Assembly (NCBI GenBank): GCA_030704615.1
Contig: CM060734.1
Span: forward strand, 16,616,001-16,680,000
Source of the DNA: Takakia lepidozioides
Lineage: Eukaryota > Streptophyta > Takakiopsida > Takakiales > Takakiaceae
Length of the DNA: 64,000 nt
Direction: 5' to 3'
Below the pieces are notes generated by a model. That model searched no databases. It was not told the origin of the DNA and worked only from the letters and a program-made list of their open reading frames with translations. This document shows positions 45,885-57,591 of the stretch, piece by piece. Numbering within the stretch: the stretch's first letter is position 1; each line of letters starts with the position of its first letter. The translations under genes and the position numbers were made by a program.

Positions 45885-47006
45885 CTAGAGGGGGACGTCC
45901 GTACTCGCCCTGTGAGGTGGAGGATTGAAGAGGAACCCGGGTGCGAAGAGGATTCCTGGAGATCCGACAGGAACATTCGGACAGCACCTCGAGGGCCCGT
46001 CATGTTGCCGCACAATGTGTCTTCCAGCAGTGGAAGCCCAAGAAATTCCAGATCGCCATCGCCTTCAAGCGGGGATTCCGTGCAAGAAATTCCCACCGCT
46101 CGCTTGCCCCAGATTCCGCCCCCTGTTATGCAGTATGGCCAAGCCATTGTGGAGACGACTGTGTCTGCGTCACAGTGGAGAATTGCTCGCACAAAGCCGT
46201 CGTTTCGAGGCAGGTGTTCCGCAATTCGAGTGGATACACGGCAACGTTGTTTAGAGATGATAAGGAGGAATCCAGATGGTGTTGTCCCTGCTCCTACTTT
46301 TACAGGAAGATTTGTCCATGCAAAGTTTGCGGAGGCGACAACCACCCAGTTCTGGTTCTGCAGGCACGACATTATGACTTGTGTGTATGGAAAGCCCAAG
46401 TACGGCATACAAACAATGCCAGAGGCTCCCCCGGTGTGGCCGGTGGAACCAGGCTGCGATCTGAGTCAGGTTGAGGCCGACGCCCTTACCGCCGCAGGAT
46501 TTTGGATGGTGCAGCGCACTGACGTCCCCAGACAACCATTTCCGCTTCCACAGCCTCCACCACCGACCCCTGTGAGAGCAAGAACAATGGGACCCGACAG
46601 CTCTAAGCATCCTACACACCGTTAGGGGAAACCGAAGAGGCGGCGACCTCCCTCAAAAGTGAACGAGACGAGGATGGGGAATGCACTTCGGATGAACTGT
46701 ACAATCCAGAGCTCGACAAAAGTGCCCCCACTAGGCTTCGGGCGTGTGTATCAGATGGCCACTGCAGGCTCAGCTGTTCGCAATGAGGTGTACACCATCA
46801 CCATTTCAGAATTACCCACCTGCAATTGCACCGACTTTCAGATCATGGCGGACAAGGGGGCATCATACTGCCCTTGCAAGCATCTGTACTATGTGTACCT
46901 AAAGAGACTCCGGTGTAATTCCACAACTCATCACTTCATACATGCACCAGGGTTGAGCCCCCAAGAGGTGCACACTCTTCTGAATATGGATCCAGGGGAC
47001 CAGTGA
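45885..47006 (+). pseudogene. MULE-like transposase, 3' half with SWIM zinc finger
   Basis: The first frame (to 46625) carries a Ser/Pro-rich region and RFVHAKFAEATTTQFWFC. After a TAG at 46623 the next frame (46659-47006) has LGFGRVYQMATAGSAVRNE, then TCNCTDFQIMAD and YCPCKHLYYVYL. CxC...CxH is the SWIM zinc finger found near the C-terminus of Mutator-like and FAR1-like proteins. It complements the 5' half at 22480-24645 in order and strand. Confidence 0.7.
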
Positions 47007-47840
47007 CCTTGGCTTGCGGTCCCAACACAATGGTACGCCCATCCTTTTCGGATAGTAGAACTGTACTGCTGCAAGTAGCTCTGACTCTGGCCACAGAAAT
47101 GTCCGACTTATGTCTTGCCTACCAGTAACCTGTTTTGCTCGAACGTCGATAATACTATGTCATTCACTCGTGTTTCCACGTGCATGTATTTTTGTGTGTT
47201 GGAGGGTTCCTGTTTTTCAGCTCTCCCAAACTTTGCTTTCCTCATTCGACCCCCGGCAAGGAAATGCGGCGCCGCATTTCCAAGTAACGTCGTAGGTACT
47301 GGTAGATGCGGCAGTCAGCAACACCAAACTGCCCAGAAATTTCACATGTGCGAACCCTAATGCGGCACCGCATTTCCTAGTTCACTTGCAAAACTTTCCC
47401 GCCGAATACTGGAAGATGATAGAATTGTGCAGACTCTATTGGTTCAGTCGCGGCAAAAGGGTCAGCTTCATTCCAATGTTAAGGCATGTAAAACCGCGGA
47501 ATACTCTATACAGGCCAGTATGCGACGTCCTTTTGCCGTGGTATACTAGATTTCTCGTTGCACGGTCACTCATTTCCATGAGCGGATCTAAAAAACCATG
47601 AGCGGAGTTGTTACTGACGACATATCTTTGCCGCATTACAGGATCCGTAACTTCCAAAAATGGCAAGGTCAAATATAAAACTATTATTTTAATACTTGTT
47701 TAATCTGCCGCATTTCCAAATTTGGAGGAGTCCGCTCATGAAATCCGCGTGTCTTAGACTTCGGCTCACCGCTCATGCGGCTCATGCGGCTCATGGCTCA
47801 TGGCTCATGGTTTCTGCTCATGAAATAGTAAACCTCCATA
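47007..47840 (+). repeat. 3' end region of the MULE-like element with palindromes
   Basis: GGAAATGCGGC-GCCGCATTTCC at 47264-47285 and AATGCGGCACCGCATT at 47363-47378 are the same palindromes as in 21388-22495, and TGCCGCATTTCC recurs at 47707. 47768-47822 is a short tandem of GCTCATGCG/GCTCATG words. No coding content. At 47842 a truncated terminal-repeat unit follows. Confidence 0.65.
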
Positions 47841-47841
47841 A

Positions 47842-50446
47842 CACACTAACTCCATAAGGGACTGCCATACCGGGGGCTGGTTGGTGGGATCCCTCTCTCT
47901 CCCTCTCTCTCTCCCTCCCTCCTTGGAATTGGCCAGTTTTATCCGTGTTAATTTCCTGTTCTTCCATCTATACCGGATGGATTATGACAGGGTGGACACT
48001 AAAATACCTCTAAAATGGGTCTATGATTTTTTCATTCCTCTTTTATTGACTTTCATCTATACCAGATGAGTCACCAGAGAATGAGGAATTACCTCTGTAG
48101 GGGTTGACACTGGCATCCTATCTATGATTTTTCCATCCATACCGGATGAAAAATACCAGGATATTAATTCGTTTTACTCCTCCTTTATGGCCTTTTTTTC
48201 CGTACTGGACAAGGCTTTTCTTAGGGGATGATGAATTACCGGTTAGGATGAGAAACCGCTGCCTTGGATGATATGTACTGTTTTTTCATCCTAATGATGG
48301 ACCTTCTCCAATTAGATGAACTTATTAACTTTTTCATCTGAACCGGATGAAAAATGCAGCTTATGATGGCCCTGGAGATTTGTTTAATTACCCTTAATTA
48401 TGGCTAATTAAGGAGTGAAACCCTAACCCCTACCCTATAACCCACTGTTTAACCTAGCTAACGGATGACATCCGTCGGGTTTCGAGATAAGGGGGTTTTG
48501 ATTATTCATCCTGCACGGATGAAAAATCGGGCTTTGCCCTAGGGTGTCTCTCCCGCCGTCAGCAGCACTCCTCGTGCTTCTGAGCTCGCGGGCTGAGAGT
48601 TATGGCGTCCGAGCTCTGCTGCTACCCTGTCTGTTTCTTCGTGCCCATGAACCCTAAACCCTGTTTATGGGCTGTTTATGTCAATTGACAATGACCCTAG
48701 TGGGTCTTGTCCATGTCTTGACATGACATGAGTATCTTCTACTCGGTGGTTCTTGTACACACCATCTACCACTTTCCTTTCTGGCTATTTCTTCATCATG
48801 TTGATATACTAGCATGGTTTTTTTTTGGCCTGGCAGAAGGTCCCTCCACGACAAAGATACGGAGCAATGACCTTCATAAGGTATGTCCTCCAGCAAAAAC
48901 TTGTTGGTGATTTTAAGCACGGAGGTCTTTAAGGTAAGCATAATGCTTTTGGATGTTGTCTTCATATTGATATATTGAGGTAGGCCCAGGTAAAACCACC
49001 TGCAGGAGTGTGTGTATACCTTCTACATGATCCGGTCAATGCACACTACTCGTGTTAGATGGTATCCTGTAGCTGATGCCTTGTATCAGTTTTAGACACT
49101 CTTAGGCTCATATGCTTTCATACCTCTCTACAAGTGGCTTTGCTCTATGTAGCACCACTAAGCAAATATGCATATGTAATATGCTATTGCTTATCATACC
49201 TTTGGAAAAACTGGCCTTAAAACCAGGACGGTGTATAGCAGGTTGCTACCATCCTGCGTTACACTTGTCTGGAGTGGGTTTGTACAGTGTTCTCTTATCC
49301 CTGTTTGCTGATCCATGACACCCATTTATTGATCCTTAAACATGGAAAGGCGAGGAAGTAGGCATTTCCAGCCCCTATGGCAAAACTATCCGGGGGTTGG
49401 AATCTACTTTGAAGAGGGAGAAACCTCATGAAGGGGTCTGGTATGCACTCCCTTACGGGGTGAGTGCATAACACACTCACTCCATAAGGGACTGCCATAC
49501 CGGGGGCTGGTTGGTGGGATCCCTCTCTCTCCCTCTCTCTCCCTCCCTCCTTGGAATTGGCCGGTTTTATCAGTGTTAATTTCCTGTTCTTCCATCTATA
49601 CCGGATGGATTATGACAGGGTGGACACTAAAATACCTCTAAAATGGGTCTATGATTTTTTCATTCCTCTTTTATTGACTTTCATCTATACCAGATGAGTC
49701 ACCAGAGAATGAGGAATTACCTCTGTAGGGGTTGACACTGGCATCCTATCTATGATTTTTCCATCCATACCGGATGAAAAATACCAGGATATTAATTCGT
49801 TTTACTCCTCCTTTATGGCCTTTTTTTCCGTACTGGACGAGGCTTTTCTTAGGGGATGATGAATTACCGGTTAGGATGAGAAACCGCTGCCTTGGATGAT
49901 ATGTACTGTTTTTTCATCCTAATGATGGACCTTCTCCAATTAGATGAACTTATTAACTTTTTCATCTGAACCGGATGAAAAATGCAGCTTATGATGGCCC
50001 TGGAGATTTGTTTAATTACCCTTAATTATGGCTAATTAAGGAGTGAAACCCTAACCCCTACCCTATAACCCATTGTTTAAACCTAGCTAACGGATGACAT
50101 TTGTCGGGTTTCGAGATAAGGGGTTTTGATTATTCATCCTGCACGGATGAAAAATCGGGCTTTGCCCTAGGGTGTCTCTCCCGCCGTCAGCAGCACTCCT
50201 CGTGCTTCTGAGCTCGCGGGCTGAGAGTTATGGCGTCTGAGCTCTGCTGCTTCGTGCCCATGAACCCTAAACCTGTTTATGGGCTGTTTATGTCAATTGA
50301 CAATGACCCTAGTGGGTCTTGTCCATGTCTTGACATGACATGAGTATCTTCTACTCGGTGGTTCTTGTACACACCATCTACCACTTTCCTTTCTGGTTAT
50401 TTCTTCATCATGTTGATATACTAACATGGTTTTTTTTTGGCCTGGC
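47842..50446 (-). repeat. Tandem terminal-repeat units with direct repeats
   Basis: 47845-48840 and 49465-50446 are near-identical direct repeats of about 1 kb. 48841-49464 between them matches 33440-34047 inverted. One unit is thus about 1.6 kb, and the order on the minus strand is full unit, then a second unit cut inside hairpin H2 at 47842. Units contain CATCCGGTATGGATGAAAAA-type inverted motifs (for example 48500-48528 and 50128-50156), CTAATTAAGGAGTG and a CTCTCTCCCTCCCTCC tract. They have the look of LTR-like repeats around a short non-coding interior; no coding region is seen. Confidence 0.75.
49440..49501. repeat. Hairpin H2, inverted copy at 49.4 kb
   Basis: GGTATGCACTCCCTTACGGG..GTGAGTG pairs with CACTCACTCCATAAGGG..CTGCCATACC. 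It is the inverse of the copies at 17340 and 33379. Confidence 0.75.
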
Positions 50447-50451
50447 AGAAG
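50447..50451 (-). other. Target-site duplication CTTCT of the 3' LTR
   Basis: On the minus strand CTTCT follows the LTR end and continues as GCCAGGCC of the terminal-repeat unit. The same CTTCT precedes the 5' LTR at 34043-34047 in the same unit. Confidence 0.8.
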
Positions 50452-51422
50452 TGTCGCGCGGCTTTTACTCACCCATCCCTTCGCTATCCGAGGCGGAAAC
50501 TCCAAGATAGAAGAGTTGGAAATCTCTAAGTACTCAGCCCGCTCAGAACAATCAGTCATGACCTACAGCTAGTGTATCATGGGGGTGTTTCCTATTTGTT
50601 TTCCTTTCCGCATTCATGTTAGCTACCTTACTATTGATAATTAAGTATCAGTTTGCTTCATCGATCTATCGGATTCCATCAACTCATCCATTCATTCCAC
50701 AGCTTCACTCAGATCTCTCTACACAGTGTGAGTATGAAGTGTGTATCAGATTAATATCTATCAAGTATCAGGCTGAAGCCATGGTGTCTCTAATCTACTC
50801 TACATTACAATTCTATAGCTTGCATTCATCAAGTAACAACAGATCGTCACTTCTCCTACTCCGTGCTCTTCATCTTTCCACTCAGAGATGTGCTCTCCCC
50901 CTATTTCCAAGCCCTGATGCCAGAAGTCCCCCACCCAGAAGTGATCCCCCCTTCAGTCCTTGCTCCTAGTTTTATCTTCCTACCCGTTGTTCTAACCGCT
51001 TCCCTCACTAACCGTCGTCCGTGAACTAACATGTTCCATTCGCAGGTGTTGTTCCCCACAGTCGTTCCCTGTCCTGCTATCCGTTCCCTATGGTCGTGAC
51101 AGCTGTGTCAAGCTGTGACTGGCTGTGTGAAACTATGACCGGCTGTGTCGGGCTGTGACTGGCTGTGCGACTGTGTTTGGCTGTGTCGGGCTGTGACTGG
51201 CTGTGTGGCTGTGTTGGCTGTGACGGGCTGTGTTGGCTGTGATGGGCTGTGTCGGGCTGTGTTGACTGTGACTGGCTGTGTTGGCTGTGACGGGCTGTGT
51301 AACCCCCTTCTAAAGTGCGCTGCTGTCACCCCTAAGGCTCCTGTTGGTCTCAGTCTGTGCAAAAATTAAGGGTACCCTACAGATCCCGTATAAGTGTCTA
51401 AGTCCCAGACAGTCCTCTAACA
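50452..51422 (-). repeat. 3' LTR of the Tat/Ogre/Athila-like gypsy element
   Basis: It is the inverse of 34048-34972: TGTTAGAGGACTG at 51422 to GCGCGACA at 50452, 971 bp. A polypurine tract lies just upstream on the minus strand and a target duplication just downstream. A longer GGCTGTG-type array (about 51105-51300) accounts for its greater length. Confidence 0.85.
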
Positions 51423-51441
51423 TTACCCCTTCCCCTCTCAA
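51423..51441 (-). promoter_or_regulatory. Polypurine tract
   Basis: Minus strand TTGAGAGGGGAAGGGGTAA abuts the LTR start. It is the expected plus-strand primer site for reverse transcription. Confidence 0.75.
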
Positions 51442-51460
51442 AAAGCCGTGTCCTCACGGT

Positions 51461-54400
51461 TTACTGAGTGCGATTAGCAAACCTTTGTGAGTGAGCACCT
51501 TTCTGACGTTGAGAGTTTCGTGGCGGACTGTGTGTACGAGCCCGAGGTCTGTCACTGGTTGACGGAGATGATTGAACACTACCCGGATAAGTGATTCCCT
51601 CTGGAGGCTGATATCGAGGTAACCTTTCAGGCATAGGAGACCCCCGTCGCTTCTTCTCTGCCATCTGAATTGCATAGTCTTCTCCCATGTCAAAAGAATC
51701 CGCTGAAGAAACAGTTGTATCAGAATCCTCATCGCCTCTCAAGTGTTTTAATTGTCAAACTTTTTGTGGAATCCTCTGGGGCATACAATGTTGTCCTACC
51801 ATGTCTGGAAGTTTATATTTTAAAACTTGCTGTAAACGCTGAACGGCAAAATTGGTGAAGACACTGAGCTCCTTGTCTGTCCAGGTGAGTGGGGTACCAA
51901 TGACTTGTGAATTGTGCAAGTATTTCCATGCCACATGTCCCTTATAGAAAATATCATCAATGCCGAATTTCTGTGTTGACAAATTGTTCCAGGCCGCATG
52001 AAACTATGAACGAATTTGAGAATCATTTTGCATCATAACTTTTGCCTCATATAGGTACATATGAGGTGGCACTGAAGGTAAGACCCAATGATCCCCACTG
52101 GAATAACTCAAAAAGCGCGATTGCATCTTGTGCTGCTCAATGTGATAACGTACCAGAAAACAAGCAGCGTAGTATAACCCGCATCCCATGACAATACTCG
52201 CTACCTCCTTGGTCTTGGTATAAATGAATCCATGTACAACTTGGAAGGCAATTAATTCCTTCAACATTGTACCTGCCTCATGCCTGTATTGTGCAAAGTG
52301 ATGATCCTCAATTGGTCGATTGTTGGGAAGAACTTTAGTCCTTGTTGCCACTGGCAGCCAAATGCGCATGATTTGGTAGTAATGTGCCAATGATTGCGGA
52401 GGACTAAATTCTTTCCAAGCCAAATCCAACATGATGGGAATTTGGTTGAAGGGCATAATCATAGCCCTACTGTACTCCCTTGCAGCTGGAGTTTTAGGTG
52501 GGTTAAAAGCAGCATTGCCCCATACCTCAGACTGTGGTGGCTGTGGTGTGGTTGTAGTAACAACAGGGTCAGCTATTGGCACAGTGACTTGTTGTGGTGC
52601 TGGTGGCACTGGCTCTTGTATCATTGGCATCTCCTGCACCTCCTGTGAAGAAGACTGAAAAGCCAAAGTTCTGGCTTGTAAATAAGAAGCCATTAGCTGT
52701 TCCTCAGGTATATAGACTCTTTTGTCGATATTTGAAGTGAGGTCCTCCACTTGCTTCTGCAGTCCGTCTACATCCTCCTGTAACTCCGCTATCCTACTAT
52801 AGACATTGTCTATAGTAGTTGTGGCAATGTTCTGCACTTGCAGTCTGAGCTCATTCATCTCGCTTTGGGTGAGCTTTTGTGGTGCTTTGCCCTCCACTGG
52901 CCCTTGTGCTAACCAGACCTGCATAAGGTGGTTATCCACCAAGTTGCTTGTGGTTCCTCTGAGAGTGTGCTCCTCTCTTAGTTTGTACACATCCAATTGC
53001 TGTTGTAAAGCTTCCATGCGCTTCGCATGAGGTTCAACCAAATTTGCATAGGCAGCAAGTAGATTATTGGCTTCCTTCCAAGCCTTGTTAGTGACCGAGA
53101 TTTCATTTCTATTGGCCATGATCGTTTGTTACAACTCCAGGATGTGCCTCTCTTGATCAGCTTCAATTTGCCTGTATTGCTTGAAAGTATCCTCATTGCG
53201 ACATATTGTATTCTTCATATCGACAATGAGTTTCATTTGCTCAACATTCTCTGCTTCTGCCTTCATACCTTTTTCTGCTTGACTGTTTATTTCTTTTGTA
53301 GATTGGTCAAGCATAGTTGTGAGTGTAGCACATTGTATGGCCATTCTGTCATGCACTGTCTACAACTCCGTATGTAGTGCATTCACTTCTTGCAACTTGC
53401 TTTCATGCTTCACCTGCATTTGGTATAGCTGTTGCTTATGTGCTTCGTGCAATTGGTCTTGCGCGAGGCCTGCCTCAATCAATTGTTCCTTGGCCAATTG
53501 CAAAGCCGCTTCTGTATTCTCCAAGTCTTGCTGCATCTTGAGAGTGACCTCTTCATCGACCTTGTTTGCACACTCAGTGGCTAGTCGAGCCTCAAACTCC
53601 TTCCTGAGTTCCTCTTTCAAGGCTGTCAATTGGGTAGTTGGAACATGGGATTTGACATAAGTCCCCAACAAATTAAGTGTTCTGCCTATGGAACTCATAA
53701 GCATTGCCTGTTGAGGGTCATCATGGTGAGCTTGCTGCTGTTCTCCATGATCCTCAACAGTGTGATGTATCACAAACCACTCAGGCCATTGTCCCACCAG
53801 ATTTTCTTCCTGAACCACTTCATCCATCACCGGTGCTGCAGTGTTTTGGCATTCTACCTGTGGTACCTCCGACACAGGTGTGTGTATTATATGCACTTCA
53901 GGATTTCCCTTGGGCAACTGTTGCACCTCTGGAATCTCTGTCTCCTTGACCAGACCAGAATATTCATAGAGAAGGTCCCCCTTCTCAATTTCTGCCACTC
54001 TCTGTTCTGTAGTTGGAATATCTAACCCTTCTTTTTCCAAATCAATTATTTCTGGTTGAGCTGCATGGACAACTTGTAACCTTGTGACAAGTCGATCGTC
54101 TGGCTGTGATGGCTGTGATACTGAAGTAACTTCCTCTTCCCTCTCTGAAGGTCTTGCTTCTAGTAATAGCAGTTCTCTGTGCTGCTGTGCCCCTTCCTGC
54201 ACAAAAACTTGGGAAACATTATCATGCGGATTCCGTGAAGCCAGTGGATCCGCCACTACAGTCTTTCCCCGCCTCTGTCTCTTATTCTCGTGTTGCCCTG
54301 CCATTCCACCCTCACTGTGTGAAGAGCCTTGCTCTTCCATTGCAGTGGTTTCTGGCTCAAACACTCCCATCTCCTTTCTTTCTCGAGCATCAAGGATGCC

Positions 54401-55093
54401 AGAATCAAGAATTATTTGAGCAATGATTGGGCCAGACACTATGATAGGAGACTTTGCGGCAGTACCCTGTAATCTTTTCATCTCCTCTACCAGTGCGTTG
54501 TACATTATGTCCGCCCATTCTACCTCTTCTCCTCTCAGGGCTTTGAGTATTTCCTCTGTGAAGGATTTGCTCAAATACTGTTGGTTCTGTTTCATGGCAA
54601 ACAGAACGTTCAATACCTGGCCTACCTCTTTAAGCCCTGGGTACACGGCCTTGGTACAAGCATAACCCTGAGTTTTAAAGAAACTCCCTTCTTGGAATAA
54701 GTCCCCTATTTGCAGTCTTGCCCTGTGCTCCTCCACATGCACCTGGCCTGCTGGCAATCGAAACAATTGCTGTAGGTATAGGGGAGTAATTACTAATTCA
54801 ACTCCCTTCACCGTTGTTGCTCCTGTCCTTGGCTCAAAGTTCTGTAAGAATTGTAACATGTACTGTCTATGGTGCAATGTCCAATCTTTGCTTTGCAATC
54901 CTTGCAATCTCAGCTCCTTCAGTATCTGTATCGCCTGTGGGGTAGCAATTGTTTGTTTCTGCAGAATTGTGGTGCTCTTCACCCTGATTTCCTCCATTCC
55001 TCTCACTCTCTTCATTAGACCCACAGAAATGTTTTGGCTGTAACAATTGAAGAAATGCCTGTAGTGCACAAAGCATAAACGTATGGTTGCCAC
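51461..55093 (-). pseudogene. Long extra ORF after integrase, one frame with four stops
   Basis: A single minus-strand frame of about 1,211 codons runs from 55093 (or an inner ATG at 55017) to 51461. It is interrupted only by in-frame stops ending at 53360 (TAG), 53129 (TAA), 52004 (TAG) and 51755 (TGA). N-terminal features are WTLHHRQYMLQFLQNFEPRT and VELVITPLYLQQLFRLPAGQ, which recall the plant-mobile-domain type ORFs carried by retroelements. A charged middle, a long coiled coil (about 53.1-53.6 kb and 52.7-53.0 kb) and a C-terminal region with REYSRAMIMPFNQIPIM follow. No signal peptide or membrane segment supports an envelope. It lies between integrase and polypurine tract. Function unknown. 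Confidence 0.7.
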
Positions 55094-57591
55094 AAAAAGC
55101 TATGGGTAATTTCTTGTAAGCCTGCGGGGCTTGCAAGCATCGATCAAGAGAAAAGCTCCGCTCTGTTCTTTCGTGTCTATGCCACTGCGTAAGTAATATT
55201 GCGAGCATATAGTCTGTTAGTTCCTCCATAGCTTCAAAGCTATAGCATTGATGGTCTGTCCCGTCGAGACGCCCGTTACTTAGAACGACGCCGACTCTTG
55301 CGCTTAAATTCCCTCTAATTTCTTGATCTTTTTTTTGGTTTTCGATTGGCTGTAACCGCTGTGACTGGATTTTAAATTTAATTTTCTTTAGTGGACTTTT
55401 CCTGCTGGATTGTCCACTAGGATCACACATGTGACAAGAATTTCGCTTTTCTGTACTTGCCGTTTGTTCCGTTCCCCTTTTTCCGTATTCATTAATGGGC
55501 CCGTCATTCATCCAAATTGACGCGCTAAGTAGGTACTTTGACGGCCATCTTTGTCCTCTTTCTTGATGACACCTGTTCTTGCACTTCCTTCTCAGCTGTG
55601 TGTCGCGCCCTGACTTCCACGTGTCTATTTTTAAACTAGTTTCCGTCCTTTCTTCCGTCGGCCATTTTCCTGAAGTTATTGTGCGTCCACCTGTCACTGA
55701 TTCTATGGATCGTGTAACCCTAGTAGGCTGTGTTGAGCTGTGACAGGCTGCGTCATACTGTGGTACGCTATGATAGGCTGTGATGCACTGTGGTAAGCTG
55801 TGATAGGCTGTGACACGCTGTGGTAGGTTGTGATAGGCTGTGTTGTGCCGTGTTGGGATGTGATAGGCTGTGTTTCGCCTTGATGGGCTGTGATAGGCTG
55901 TGTTTCGCCTTGATAGGCTGTGATAGGCTGTGTCACGTCGTGATGGACTGTGATAGGCTGTGTTTCGCCTTGATGGGCTGTGATAGGCTGTGTCACGCTT
56001 GTTCTGCCCACCCTGGTCATATATGCTTGGCCTAATGACAAGTGCTCCATACTCCGTTGGTAACACTGGCGCAGCCCGTGACTGCTCTTGCGTTTCAACA
56101 TGCAAATCATGCTGCAATGGTTTGTCATGGATACCACTGTATCCCTTTAACTTATTGGCATTGACTCTTCCCAGCATTTCTTTGTTAATGGTTTGTAACA
56201 TGGCGGTGTTGTTATCATACATCTTTTGTATGACATAAGGTCATTTCCATGGTGATTTAAGCTTAGAAGCTTTAATTTTTCCCTTCTTCTGCAACCATAG
56301 AACCAAATCTCCCGTCTTAAAAGTTTTTAACTTGTTTTCATCAAACTGTTCCTTCCTCTTCATCTGAATTCTGGTCATATTATCAGCTGCATCAGCACGT
56401 ACTTCTTCCACATGGTATAATTCATGTTTCCTGACCTTAATGGAATCTTGCAATTCCATTCTCTTTCCCCACTCCGTTCTCATGGTAGGTAACAGGAATT
56501 CCACTGGAAGTAAGGCTTCCATACCATAAACTAATTGGAATGGTGTATACTTAGTGGTGACTTTATATGAAGTCCTGTATGACCACAAAGCTGTCAACAG
56601 CTTTGTATCCCAATCCGTTCTGTTTGCATTGACTATCTTAGCCAAGATAGTACATAGTATTTTGTTGGTAGTCTCTGCCTGTCCATTACCCTGTGGGTAA
56701 TATGTTGTACTCTTCCTATGCACAATCATGAATTCTTTAGTCAATAATTCAATGGTCTCATTAATGAAGTGACTTCCCTGATCACTGATAAATTCTAAGG
56801 GACAGCCAAATCGTGTAAGTATGTTCTCATACATGAACCTTGCTGTGGACTTGGCTGTGTTGTCCCTCAAAGCTTTAGCTTCCACCCACTTCGTAGTGTA
56901 ATCAGTTGCTGTAATTATGTACCTGTTCCGTGTATTCTTGGCTGGTGGGTTAATTGGTCCAACAAAGTCTAGTCCCCATTTCTGAAATGGTTCCGTAGGC
57001 ATTGTAGGATGCAAGGCCATCCTTCCAGATCTCTGCAAAGGTCCTAGCCTCTGACATTCATCACAACTTTGACAATACTTGTGTACATCTTTGAATAAAG
57101 TAGGCCACCAGTAACCTGTGAGTAGTATCTTTCTACTGGTAGTCTCTTCTCCAAAATGACCTCCAGCCACTCCTTTATGAACTTCCTCCAAAACTTTATT
57201 TACTTCATGGTGGTACAAGCATCGTTTTAGTACTCCATCAGGTCCTAGCTTATACATTCTGCTTCCTACCATAGTATAAGGTAAAGCTTTGATAGCGATT
57301 CTCTTCCTCTGCTCCTTACCATAACTAGGTGGGCATTGACCATGAGTAAGGTAGTATCTGATTGGCCACTGCCAATCTAACCATTCATCTGCACTTCCTT
57401 GCACCTCCATTACAAATAAACTCGCATCAGGTAACTGATCGTCCACTCCTGTGGCGGCCTCTCCTGTTGTTAGTCGTGACAAATGATCTGCCACAAGATG
57501 CAAACGGCCAGGCTTGTAAATAACCTCGAACTCAAACTCATGCAAGATTATTAACCACCTCACTATCCTTCCACTTATCAAAGGTTTGTTC
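54867..57591 (-). pseudogene. RNase H end and integrase with C-terminal extension
   Basis: After the gap the minus strand reads YKPGRLHLVADHLSRL (end of RNase H). The zinc domain follows (HKGVAGGHFGEETTSR, SCDECQRL), then the DDE core: KWGLDFVGPINPP, EFISDQGSHFINETI and PQGNGQAETTNKIL. A TGA at 56239-56241 interrupts KSPWK*PYVIQK, but the same frame continues with the C-terminal domain (GRVNANKLKGYSG). It runs on through a repeat-encoded tract to 54867, overlapping the start of the extra ORF. The integrase inserts the cDNA into the genome. The copy is dead through the stop. Confidence 0.85.
55725..56000 (-). repeat. Minisatellite inside the integrase extension
   Basis: About ten copies of GCTGTGATAGGCTGTG with variable links (TTTCGCCTTGATGG). 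On the minus strand they encode repeated TAYHSPSRRN units. The GGCTGTG core is the same as in the LTR array of this element. Confidence 0.85.

Noticed and set aside
32830-50446. Hammerhead ribozyme in the terminal-repeat units
   Set aside because: Penelope-like and retrozyme repeats often have one, but I found no CTGANGA...GAAA core by reading either strand.
51461-55093. Envelope gene of an endogenous retrovirus
   Set aside because: Position fits, but no signal peptide, membrane segment or fusion-like region is visible; called an extra ORF of unknown role.
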